Shown here: positions 1 through 12,300 of the stretch, piece after piece
Numbering within the stretch: the first letter of the stretch is position 1
Layout of the letters: the number at the start of each line of letters is the position of its first letter
Source of the DNA: Haemaphysalis longicornis
Taxonomy: Eukaryota > Arthropoda > Arachnida > Ixodida > Ixodidae
Reading direction: 5' to 3'
Length of the DNA: 64,000 nt
Assembly (NCBI GenBank): GCA_013339765.2
Contig: CM023448.1
Location: 193,728,409 to 193,792,408, forward strand
Made by a program: the position numbers and the translations under genes
Notes under the pieces: model-generated
What the model was told of the DNA's origin: nothing
The model's input: the letters and a program-made list of their open reading frames with translations, nothing else
Database searches by the model: none

Positions 1-23
1 AGGGAGACGGAGCCTTGCTGAGC

Positions 24-67
24 ATGGAAGGAGTGCTTTGCAGTTGCTAATGCCGCCCTGTCGGTGA
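24..67 (+). promoter_or_regulatory. Two overlapping short upstream ORFs before SF1
   Basis: ATG at 24 opens an 8-codon ORF (MEGVLCSC) ending in TAA at 48-50. The last A of that stop is the first base of a second ATG (50-52), which opens a 5-codon ORF ending in TGA at 65-67. Both close before the SF1 start at 82. Whether this stretch is transcribed leader is inferred, not seen. Confidence 0.4.
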
Positions 68-81
68 CTGTTGCAGCTGCC

Positions 82-319
82 ATGACGGGAGCACCTCCCG
101 TGGTCTCCATGCTACCCTCGTGGGCTAGCCAGGATGAGAACAGCAACACGAGCATGGGTTCCATGGGCTCCATGGGCTCCCTAGAGACCAGCACTGGAGA
201 GCGTCGGCGAAAACGACGAAGCCGCTGGTGCTGCGATGAGAAAGAGAAAGTGTTTATCCCCGGTATGCCCACTGTGCTGCCCACCAACTTGGATCCAAAC
301 CAGGAGCGCGCCTATCTGT
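82..319 (+). CDS. SF1: SF1 exon 1 (coding part)
   Basis: Encodes residues 1-79 from MTGAPPVV to QERAYL and ends in phase 1 before the donor GTAAGT at 320. It carries a SMGSMGSMGS mini-repeat at about 24-33 and the RRRKRRSRW U2AF ligand motif. The GMPTV block and DPNQERAY match the N-terminus of animal SF1. Confidence 0.92.
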
Positions 320-3300
320 GTAAGTTGGCTTTGATTTCCTACTGCTGCGCTCATTGCTGAGGGAGCTATTCAGTTGAGGCTCTTGGAATAGGTGGGGAGG
401 GTGCGCATATGAATGGCACTGTAGGTTGAAGGTGCAAGCATTGGTTCTTGGAGACTAGTTCTTGCACTTTGGTTTGAGCCTAAGCCAAAGAAAACAGTAT
501 TTTACCCCGCCCTCAGGTAAGTGCGGTTTGTCATTTTATGGAGGCAAATTGGGTGTCTAAATTTCAATTGGCTTTTGTTGTTCTTTGTTCTTGCTCATCA
601 TATTACAATGTGCTTTTTTAAGGCTGTGTGCCTGTTGTAGTTTGCCATACATGTGTGCTGTAGTCGGAGAGCCACCTGCCCGATTGTCATGGCCATGCAG
701 TTTGGAGACTGGCCCACAGAGGAGCCACTCCTGGCACGACAACGGGCAAGGCTCTTTGGTCACAAAAAGCAGTTGGGTTGGGTTTGCAGTGTTTTGCATG
801 CAGCTCATTAAAGAATGTGTTAACCACTACTAGATTAGCTTTCCTGGAGGAATATTTACTCCTAGACTACTTGAAATGTGGATATGGATTTGCTAATGGA
901 GCTTGCTATGAGTGTATACGTGCTTTTTTGTATGAGCACATATTTGAGTCCAGATAAAAAGTTTCAAGTGTTCTAGATTAATTCGTAGTCCTTTGCTATA
1001 GTGTGCCTTGTCGTCAAGTTGTGTATTTCGTGCACAGAACCCCAAGAGTTTTTTTAGCAGATGCTTTCTTTTTCTGTTTTCATTTAGTACTTTAGTTTTG
1101 TCCCTTAGGTAATTAAGGTTTCTTGTATGCATTGTTCTGGAAGCACTATTTGTACAGTGCGCAGATGTAATATAGTGTCTTTTTATTGTTTTCACTCTTG
1201 GTGTGCATAAGCAGGCCAGCTCAAGTTGTAAATGTAGTTGATGGTGATGCTTTGGGTGTTGGCTCGAAAGCCCAATTTCGTCCCAGCGTGGGAAATATTG
1301 CTGAGCAGGGTCGTGTGCAGTGCACATGGACAGAAGAAGGTGGGCTGTGTGCTGTGGAGGGTTTTTGCGAAGGGAGATGTCGCTGTCGCATTAACGGCGT
1401 GCATGCGGGGAGGGGGTTCCCTCCTCCTCCCCCTTGTTAACTGGTGGTGGTGCCCAGCAGCCGAGCAGGTTATGGATGATGCCGCGGGAACAGCTCTCGC
1501 CGGCAGCCGCAGCAGCACGTGTTCTGCTGCCTCGGCCAGGTGCGCGTGCAGGGGCTGCCGTCCCCTGGGGCGGGCTGGCGCTGCCTCCCGCCGGAGTGTG
1601 CGGGGCTGTGGCCAGGCTGGCCCTTTAGGCTGGGATGGGCCCGGTTTAATTGCTGGGGGGCCCCGCCCCTTCTTTCTCTAACCCCGTCTCTTCCAGTGCA
1701 ACTCCAGATCGAAGAGCTCAGCAGGAGGCTGCGCACTGAGGACCTTGGCATCCCCTTCAACCCCGAGGAAAGGTTTGGACCTGGGCTGCCCTGGCCGCAC
1801 CACCTAATGCACTCTTTTCTTCCCCCGTGTGTCCGAGCTCGCCATCGCCGAGGACCACAAAGGCTAAAACAAAAATCTGCACTTTTTTGCCTTCCTCTTT
1901 TTATGCTCTCCTGTGCCCCTCGGAGGGGGGAAGTGTGCCCGGGGGGCAGAGAAGGTCTCTTCGATTTCGCCTGCACTCCCAGAATCGGTTCATGGCACTT
2001 GGGTGCAGAATTAACTGCGGTCTTTTTTTTTTTCTTCTTCCCTGCACCTCCCCCTTTTTTGCGTGTGTGTGTGCGTGAGTGAGTGTGCGGGGGCGTATGC
2101 AGAAAGCCCCGTGTTCTGCTCTTGCCCCCACCATCAGCAGATGAAAGAGAGCGAAGTGTAGCTAGTGCGGGCCACAAGTCAAAAAGAGGTGGGCTGCACT
2201 GCCTGAACCAGTTGGGCGAATGCAGCCAAATTGAAGAGACCTTTAAAGCAGCCTGGGCTGGCTTTGATGTAGCGCTCCAGTGTCAGCCATGACATCACAA
2301 GCTGCATTGTGTTTGTTAAAGAAAGAAAGAACCGTTCGAGAGTGGCATGACAGCAGAGTTAAGTTCAGTGCAAATCTGTAGGACCCTCCCTTTTGTTTTG
2401 ATTATTACTTCGATTGTAATATCTGAACCAGTGGTTCTCAACAATGGATGTAAATCGGAAGGCAACTCATGGACTGGGAAAGTGATTTCACACTTCAGGG
2501 GGGATTCATGTTGTTCCATGCTGAGAGTTTAGATGATGCGACTAATTGGACGCGGCCATTTCGTTTTAGTTAGTGCAAAGGAAAACATACAATAGTTGGT
2601 GTTTCCTTTTTTTTTTTTTTTTTTTAACATATGTATTGCTGCATGGGGTCAGTTGCACTTCAACGGGCCCTGAATGGCTCATCAAGGCATCAGGATGCCC
2701 TGGGTGTAAAGTGTATGCACCAGTCTTTCGACCACGTGGTGGCGCTACCTGTGTGGTGGCGCCAACGCCATGTGTGCGGTTGCACCCTGCCGCGCAGCCA
2801 ACGCGTTTCCCGACGTGAAACGAGGTGTGCGGGGTGGTGTTGGCAGGGACGCTCGTGTGGACGATGTTGTTTCTGCATGATTCGTGGGTTTGCGAATGCC
2901 TTGTCGTAAGGGGTAGCCAGCATTGTTTTTGCTTCAAAATTCTGGTCTGTGCTCTTCACGCCTCCTAAACCGCAGACCCGAGGCAGGCCGCACAACAAAA
3001 GCAAACGCGCAGTTTTTTTCCCCCTTGGTTTTGGAGTGAAGGCCAGGGCGGTTCTTGAAGCCGGTCTGACGATTGGACGAATTTGCAAAGAAGTTATCGA
3101 TGATATGTCTAATTAGTACTGCATCTGTTACGCCCATTTCATTTCAAGCTGGTGTGAACCTGTATCTATAGGACTCTCTAAATTATGCCAAAGGGCATGT
3201 TATCGCAATTTTAAAACATTTTCAGGTGGGCCCCAGGGCAATGCGTGTTGAAGCTTTCACCTTGCACCTCGTCACATGCTTGAAACATTTTGTAGTGCTT

Positions 3301-6300
3301 AAAATGTTCACAAATTAAGGTAGCCAGCAACTTTATGGATGAGATGAACCAGACAGGGCACCCAGCCTCATCATGGGCTACTTCGAGTGTTTTGAGGTGA
3401 ACGGGCATACATGCAATGCCGCTTCTCAGGTAATTATGGGCATCCAACTCTTTTGTCACGTTTAACTCTTCTCTAATGACCAAAGCGTGATCCGAGGTAA
3501 CAATAAATTTTGACGCTGTGTACATAGTTTGACTTCTTCAAAAACAGTGCAAAGATGAAGACATATAAACTAGAGCGCTCTTGTTTGTCATTTGTCTCTG
3601 TGCTGTTTTTGAACTAGCCAAAGCGTGTTCCGTGATCTTTTTCTGCTTATAATTTCTGCTTCGTCTGCATCGGAAGGAAAACACTTGAAAATCATTGGTG
3701 AAATCTTTGTCGTTGCTGCCGCACCTAATTTTATCACGTACTTGCCTCGCGATCCGCCCAGACCCTGTGCGTAATTGCTCAGCTTTATTGGGAGCTCAGG
3801 TGGAGGACGGTCATGCGTTCAATGCACCAGACCACTGTCGCCAGAGCACCTTGCTGTCTCTCATATTCCTGAAGAAGCGCGCAGCATGCCTGGGTGGCAC
3901 AGTAGAACCAGTGCCTTGTCTCGCACGCCACCACCACATAAAATATCAATACAGCCTTGGGTGGAAAAATTTTCCCAGCTCAAGCCGCGGTTGTTTGAAG
4001 CAAAGCAAGAAATAAGGAAATTAGCGCACGGGGATGACACAGAGATAGCGCGAAACAAACTGCGTTATTTGCGCTGCCGTATGTGCCTGTCCAATTGTTG
4101 GACAGTTGCATTCATCGCGCGAAGTCGGACCGTCTTCAAGCACTGCTCTAGCCTTTGCTTCGAAGGAAAAAAAAAGGGTAGAGAGAGAGAGAAGAAACCT
4201 GTGCACTTCTTTTTGTCGCGTGACCTGCTTCAGGTCTGTGGTTGTAGGAGATGTGAACAGCACAGACCGGAATTTTAAAGCAAAAGCAATGCTGGCCACC
4301 CTTTATGACAAGGCATTCACAAATCCACGAGTCATGCAGAAAAAACACTGTCCACACGGACGTTCTTGCCAACACCATGCTGCAAGCCACATTTTTCGTC
4401 GGGGGAAATGCTGCTGCGTGGCAGAGCGCCCATATGGCGCTGGCGCCACCGCTCAAATAGCGCCGCAGCGTGGTCAAAAACCCAGTGCATATACCTATAA
4501 AAAGGCATTGTCACAAAAATTGCCTTTGACAAAAATTTCACGTGAGCATCCTTAATCGTGAGTGTAATGGTTTTTTAAAAGTTGCCTCTGCATGTTTTTC
4601 TCTCTTTCTCTCTCTCACTTATCAAAGGCACGTCTCATGCATGTTTCTTCTGCTTCTAGTGCGTGGAAGACTCAAGGTAGTGGTAAAACTCGGCGCACTA
4701 GGGCTTCACTACACCTCTCTCTTTTTCCTCGTTTTGTTTTTTCTCGACATGCCAGGAGAAAGGTTTTTTGGGGGCCACAGTGTGCTTTAGCTTCAGCCAA
4801 TAGCAACTTCCCTCATGAAATGTTTGCTTCAGAAGTGCAAACAAAAATTCATTGTTTCAGTGTGTACCACTACGCTGAGATGCTGATGACTGCATGATCT
4901 AAAGATTCTGCAGCCCGATTCCAATTTATGGAAACCTATTTCAGTGAGCTTTTCAGCGAAAGTCATAACAGCACTCGTGTCGGCTGTTATTGGGTTAAGG
5001 CTAAGGGGGGTGCTTGCATGTATGAGGCCTTGGGGACTAACAGAAGACTTGTAGTCTGGTCTGCCTTTTGTGCTAATGTCGTTATCTGTGAGTTTATGGT
5101 AAAGCTGTGCTGTTATATGATCGCTTGCTGGTTAATACAGGTGTGAGTGTGGCTTTTTTTTTTTTTTTGTCTGCGGACTTGCATCACCTTATCTGGCATC
5201 ACGCGTCGCTGATTGGCAGGTTGGTTGTGTGGGCAGGCACCCTTTCGCTGCCAGATTTCCACTGGGAAACAGTGTGTCTTCGGATTAAGTCAAGCTGCTC
5301 AGCCTGGCAACAGGGCACGCACTTGTCTGTTGTTTTCCCCCCATTCTTATCCCAGTGTAAGAAAAGAGGCTGCGGTGTGGGGTGACCTTTCCTGCATGGC
5401 TGTCATTGGTAGCAGTTCAAGCATGGCCTGCTCGTGAAGGGTAGGGTAGCGTCTATCCATTTGTTTTGTTGCTTGCTTCCTGGCTTGTTTGCGCAGCGGT
5501 TGTCGGTAGCCGGATTGTTCTTTGTGGACAAGCGACCACGGGACAGGTGGTTTATCTGCGGACATGTCCATTGCTTGAATCAGCCCTTCACATAAGGTTC
5601 TGGGGTTATCTTCACATGAGACAGCACTGTGTGTGGTGCCCTCGTCATGGTTTGGCTTCCAGTGCATGGGCTGTTTGAAGACGGCCACACGTAGTGTGCA
5701 GCGTGCTCACTTTGTGAAAGTTTCTGCTGTACGCATGCACAGCTCAGACCTCATTCGTAATTTTGTCTACTGCTATCACTGGTGGCACCAGTGGAATAGG
5801 TGGGGCTGTGAGACTGTCGCGAAACAAGCAAAAGCTTTACAAGAGCTTGGGGGGAAAAGGGGAATGTGTGCATGGCAGTGATGCGGACCTCCTCCTTTTC
5901 CTTTGTCCACTGCTACCACGTCGGAACGTGCTGGAAGTGCATACCACAGCCTTGCACTGGCAGCATGTGCTTCTGCAATACTGTCTTCTGTCATGGCTCC
6001 ACCTGAACTGGATACAGTTCAGTCTGGCCATGTCAGCCAGCCATCAGAATGGAGAGTGGTTTTGCTGGCCACCAAAGCATGCATGGTCCCTCATTTGAGA
6101 ACCACCGACCTAAAGCTCCTGCTCTAGCTTGAAGGCACACCCCCTAAACGTCCGAAATTGTGCTGATGACGCATTATCTTGGCTCTCAACACAGCTGTGG
6201 ACTAGCTTGTTAGGCTGAGCATGTACATCACTTTGGCCGTATATACCTTGCTAATGTGTAGGTAATCAATGTGCGCATAGGTAGGTCCTTTTTACTTCCC

Positions 6301-9300
6301 ATTCTCGTACTAAAGTGCCTCTTACTTTCAATTGGTACTCCGCAGTTTGCGCTAAATGTAGTATTTAGAGAGAGCTTAAAGGAAACTAGTAGCTTGGCTT
6401 CTATTGTTCGATGAAAAATGAGGTAACCATTGCCAAGGACTTTGAGCAGACTTTCCGCTGCAGCTTGCAACGTCGTGAAGAGGGCAACTTAAACAATGAT
6501 GGTCAGTATGCTGACTCCGTGCTCCAAGCCAGTCTGACGGGAACTAGAAAACCAGGGTTGCCACCTACAAATCCTTGTGAAACATAGTGGGGTGCATCTT
6601 CTGTGTAGTGACACAGCCATTGGTTCTTTTTTTTTGCTTGGGACAGTGAAACTGGGATCCTGGGGGTGGGGGGAACCCTCCGGCCAACCAAATGCCTAAT
6701 GCTTCTGACAGGATAGAAGACTGAAGGTGCTGCCTACATCTTACTGTTGCTTGTCGCCTTTGATAAGGTGACGAGCTCTGACATTTGGGCCGTTTCCCTG
6801 CTAGAGATTTGAGAACCTGTTCCAAGTGCCACTTGATGATAGCACCACATAGCTTTCTGCTAAAAAATCTGGGGCCAGATACTGCAGAGGGGCCTTTCGT
6901 GGGATCCAAATGCTTTGTTCAAAATGATGGGTACAGCGCAAAAGACAACTTGGTCAAAAAAGACCACGGGACGAAGCGCTTCGTCCCAGGGTCTTTTTTT
7001 GTCTTTTGCACTGTACCATCATGAACCTATTCCAACAATTCCTACTCGCAGTTCTTCTTTTCTTAAAATGCTTACTGTGAGCATCCAGGCCTTCGTGAGT
7101 ATTTTGATCAGTAGGAAGGAAGGAGCCCTTGCGAAATCTTGCCACTGCGGGTTCGATTCCCGGCCGTGGCAGGTGCTTTTCTGATGGAGGCGAAAAGTGA
7201 AAACGCCCGCGTGTTCAAGACTTCGGCTCATGTTAGAGATCCCCAGGTGGTCAAAATTAATCCGGAGCCCTCCATTACGGTGCACCTCATCGTCTGTGTA
7301 GCGTTGGTGCATTAAACCTCATTATCAACCAAATCAAAATCTTGCCACTGCTGAATGTATCGTCACGTCTATTTCATGCAACATTTCTATTTTAGCTGTT
7401 GATTTGTTTTCTTAGTGCTTTAAATTCAAACATTTAATTGTTTTATTTGAATTTGCTCTCACGGTGTCGACGAGCCTGCAGAGTTTGTGGTTAAAACGTC
7501 ATTTCAGAAGTAGCTTGTGCTCTTCTACATGTCCTTTACCTTTCCCTAGTTTGATGCCATGCTGCAGTTTGTGTGTTGGAATCGCAAATTAACATGTTAG
7601 TTATTCTGACAAGGTTATTCCATTAAGCTGATCTAGTACATGTCAAGGTAGGTCCGTTTTACTTGGTTGCTTTAATAAAAAACTAATTCACCATTTTTCT
7701 TTCTCTTTACTAAACAGTAGTTTTTTGGTGGGCATGTTCTCTAATGTTTTTATTATTTTGTTGCAGTGAAAAAAATGGGGGGAGGGGGTGTCACTAATTC
7801 AGGTCATTACATCGCGCATCCTGAGCATTAGGCCCTGTTTATAGGACATCGGAAAATCTGCCATCTTTAATGCAGTGGTAGAACTGCCACACCAATTGCT
7901 CCAAGCTGCGCCAGAGGGTCGTCCTGCTCCATGCTGCTGCAAAAGCATGTTTATTTTAATAATTGCCCCATGTATGTTCCAAAACAGTCACAGGGTATTG
8001 GTGGTTTTTCCTGGGAACGAAAATGAAATTGTATGTAATACTGCCATTTTCTGTGAGGTGACACAGCTTCTGCTATTTTTCCACTAATGTTCGCTGATCG
8101 CAAGTTGCGATGGGGGCCCTTAGTTCAAGGACATTGTAAGGAGTTGAATGCACCCGGAGTATTTTTCATAATCCAAATTGACGAGACACCGATTCCGGAA
8201 CAGTGCTGCCAACAGCTTGATGTGCTCATGAGATACTGTTCTGACCAACAAAAAGGGTTGTTGTTGAACATTTGCAATCATTCTGCCTGGGATCAGCAAG
8301 AGCAGATGTTCTCCTATATGCTGTGAAGGATGCAGTACAAGACCTTCCAAGAGACAACCTGTTGTGTTTTTACAGGGACGGGCCTTATGTAATGAAGAGA
8401 CTAAAAAGACAGTTCAAAAAACGTGTCAGCCCTGCCCTTCTCGATATTGGGGAGTGTTCGTTGCACAAAGTGCACAATGCCTTAGGGCATGCACTAGCTG
8501 CATTGGGCAGTGATGCAGAAGCGGCACTTGTGGATAGTTATTGCTTCTTCAGAAACTCTGCATCACAAAGTGAGTGCGTGAAAGCCAGCCAGAATGGCCT
8601 CAACCTACCTGAGAATGTTTCTTTTTGATACGTGAGCTTGCGTTGGCTGACACTTGGCCTGGCTCTTGGCCGGCTCATTCAACAGCTGCCAGCTGTGAAA
8701 GAAGTGGTGCTCTCCGGTCAAAATGCTCGTGGTGGGGTGCTCTATAACCACCTGAATATATCTCACAGATAAAGCTTTTCTGTCCAAGGCACTCTTCTTG
8801 CGCAGCTGGACTGATTTGCTCGTCTGGTTTTTGACCCAGTTCCAAAAAACAGCCACTGCTACACGTCCTCTTTTCTGAGATGGAAGTTTTGATCAAGAAC
8901 GTCCTTGGACAGTTTTTGCGGCGAGAAGTCTACCAGGAAAAGTCCGGAGAACTTCTTGAAGTTGATGTACCATCCAGCTGGAAGGAGCACGTTGAAACCG
9001 GCGCAGATACCGAAGCTGCCCACGGTGACTGGGCACTGCATGAAAAGAAGCAGTTCCAAGTAGGAGCAAAGAGCTTCTACCTAAAGGCCACTGGATACCT
9101 GCTCTCCAGGGTTCCACTTAGGAAATCAGTGCCGAGGGACCTCACCTGCATCAGCAAGCCTTTTCAGTGTAGAAGGTTTTGCTGCATCCATGAAGAACTT
9201 AAGAGCTTCCCAAATAATTGCACCTTACCAGATTTCACGGAGTTTTAAGAGCTATGACCCCCCTTTAATGGATGACTTCAGCCTTGTTTCAGAAAACATT

Positions 9301-12300
9301 GACTATAGCCCTATTGATCGGATGGACAAGTTCTGGCAAAAGATCTGGGGCCCTAAGGTACCCATTACTGAGAGCACTTGTGAAAGCGCTGTTAAGCCTC
9401 TCGCGTGGAAACACAAATGTAGAGAGAGGCTTCATTGAAATGGCGTATGCTTGGGGACCGAACTAGTGTCTCCAAATCAAGTGTCAACGGCCTTCGGTCT
9501 ATGTCATTCTCAGGAAGATTTGGCCCCGCAATGCAGCAGCAGTGCCTCTGAGTGGTGAGCTCATCAGAGCGTTGAAGGGCTCTCGGAAATGTCGGATGCA
9601 GCGACTTGAAGGCCAAGCATTGGAAGAACCACGGGACAAGAAATAAAAGCCAGGTGATTCCAGTGCTACAAGCAATTTTGGCAAACAGCAAGAATTGCAG
9701 GCCGAAATTGATTGAGCTAGGAAGATGCTAAACAATGCTCATTTCCTCATCTCGGGAGGTAGGAGCGAAAAATGCTTTGCTGGTGTGCAAAGTGGCCAGA
9801 ATCTTCTGAAGGAGGGCCGAAGGAAGTTCTTGGAACCTTTGTCAAACTTGCACTCCTTGCAGAAAAAGAAGTCGTAAACATATAATGCTGAGAATTAGGC
9901 TTACGTTTTGCTTGTACGGTGTTTGTTCTCTTGAACTGGTGTTTTTGTGCTTAAAATAATTTTCTAGAAAAACCAGCTAAAAGCTTTTTCTGGTGCTTCT
10001 ACGGTCTGTGTGGTTCTCTTTTCTCTTTCTCTCTGTAGTCTTATTGCATGTTGAGCAATTGCATGGCTCTCAGTAGTAGTCCTTACAAGACAACTGAAGT
10101 GGTCCGAAACAACCTGCTCCAAAAGCTGGAAAGTGTGCTCCAAATTGTCATTTTTGGTGCTCCAAGCACTGCTCCAAGTAGCCAGTCGTCTGGTCCACCA
10201 CTGTTAATGTCAGAGAACAAAATTTTCATTTTAAATGAACCATCAGGACAGTGTACGAACTTGCTTAGTTTGAAAGATTGGGTTTTTCTTGTACCTTGCT
10301 GCAGAGGAGGGACTTTTAAATTGGACGCTTCTTTTACTTGGATTCATAACTTCGATGGTAGAGCAGCCAAAAGCGGCAAATTACTGTTTGGGCTTCCTGC
10401 TGATGGGCAAGGGCATGGCCCAAAAGCAAGTGTAAGCCTAGTAGTAAGGCTGCTACCATTTCCACTCTAACATTGGTCAGCACACGGCTAATGTAGAAGC
10501 TTTGGTGCTCTTTTTGCCCAGCTGGCCTTGCGCCAAAAAAAATCCAACTGTCACCATCATCATGATGTAGAAGCTTCCATCGCGGTCAAAGTGATTTGCT
10601 GCTTGTGAGAAATCGCAGATCAGTTCCAGGAAGCTTTTCAGATATTCTCGTGGCCATTTGCAATTGCCTCGGGAACCTGGGGTTTGGTCAACACAGCCTG
10701 TGGTGATGACATGGTCTCGGGTTCTGTTCTTTTGCATGATGAAACTCTGGAGGTACCGCAGTCCAAAATGCTCAGTGCTCCTCAGAGGACGGGAGGCCGG
10801 AGTTGCCTTACTTCATCGCATTTTTAAATATGAACCCTGGCACGTAGGGCCATGTAATGGAGCTAAAAATGAAGAAATTTGTTGCTCCAGACACTCCAGA
10901 TGGGGCGACATATGGGTTACACAACACAGTGTATGATCATAAAATTGTTGCTTTCGTGCAAGGTTTTGTACTGTAGCCTTTGTTAGCTCTTTAGCTACCT
11001 TATTAGCCAGATATTTCCGTTTGGCAACCGTAATGGTTTTATTTTGCTTTTAACCGCCGTTAACCAATCTGCAGAGATTGAAGCGGTACACCACCCTTTG
11101 TTCTTGTTTTCCTAACTGCCTAGTTTGTTATTGCCCGCCTAGCTGACAGTTGTACTATCAATGTCTGCCAGTTCTTGACTAGACAAAAATAGAGAATCTG
11201 CACTGGCAAAATGAAAAAAGCAATTGCTCCACAATATTTTTGGGCTCCTTATTGCATTATTTTAGGTAGTAACAACCTGGTGTTATTGTCAAAGTTGCAA
11301 ACTGGGAACAGGTCATATTTTGTATCATGGCTTTTTGGAGATGGGTTTTATTTTTATCAATGAGGGGAAATAGTTATCAGCAGGAGCCTTTCCTTTCAAG
11401 ACACCTAGTTTACAGGTAACGGAGGAAGTTGGGAAAAGAGCTGGTAGCGGGGTGGAAACAGGCTGTTCAGCCTTCGTCTGGCTACAATTCAGATCGCTTC
11501 AGTTTGTAATTCATCATGTTAAGTGTTTGCTGTTACGTGCTGGCGAAGCTTGCTTCCAAGCAAATTTTCTCGGGTCAAGAAAAAGGAGCTTTCTAATTCA
11601 AAATGTGAGCTGGATCTGTGGTGTGTTTTTGGGGAGGTGGTTCAAGTGCTGCACTTCTGCATGTTCGGGGCATTATTTTTATCCAAATAATATTTATTTC
11701 GGGCTTCAGCTCCATTTTCTGGCCATAAATAGCTCTTTTTGCTGCAGAATTTGAGAGAAAAATTAGTTTTAGCTTTGTGAACATTGTTATCATTGAAGTA
11801 GGGGAGCGGGCTATCAGGTAGTGTGGAGTTTTATATATTAGCTTGTTATATTAAAAGCAAGTTTTCGTCTAGTTACATACGTGACTATTACCGAGCGATG
11901 TCTTTTCGTGCGCCAAACACCCATCTCACGTCGACCTATAGTCCGTCTTACTAGTTCTCTGCAGCAGTGAGGAAGCCTTTTTTTTTTTTTTTTTGCCAGT
12001 GAACTAACTTGGGTTGGCGCCATGCAGCACCGCATTAGCTGTATGACTTTCAGCAGTGCTAAGTGCCCCGTCCAGACTTCCAGCATTTCTCAAAGCGCCT
12101 GTTATTGGTCTAGTGCCATCGTAGACTGTGGCCTTGCTTTGACTGCAACCCCTTCATGCATGAAAAAAGGGGGCAAGCATGTCTGCAATGAGACTGGTGG
12201 TGAGGGGTGGCACCGTGTCCACTGCAATTGTCACCCGGGCGATGGGCGCTGTTGATAGGGGAACTGGGCCTATTGCTAGTGTTTATGGGATTCTGTGGGC

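Noticed and set aside
10048..10470. 140-codon plus-strand open frame in SF1 intron 2
   Set aside because: No recognisable motif and no splice sites giving a sensible exon. Possibly repeat-derived, but not supported.
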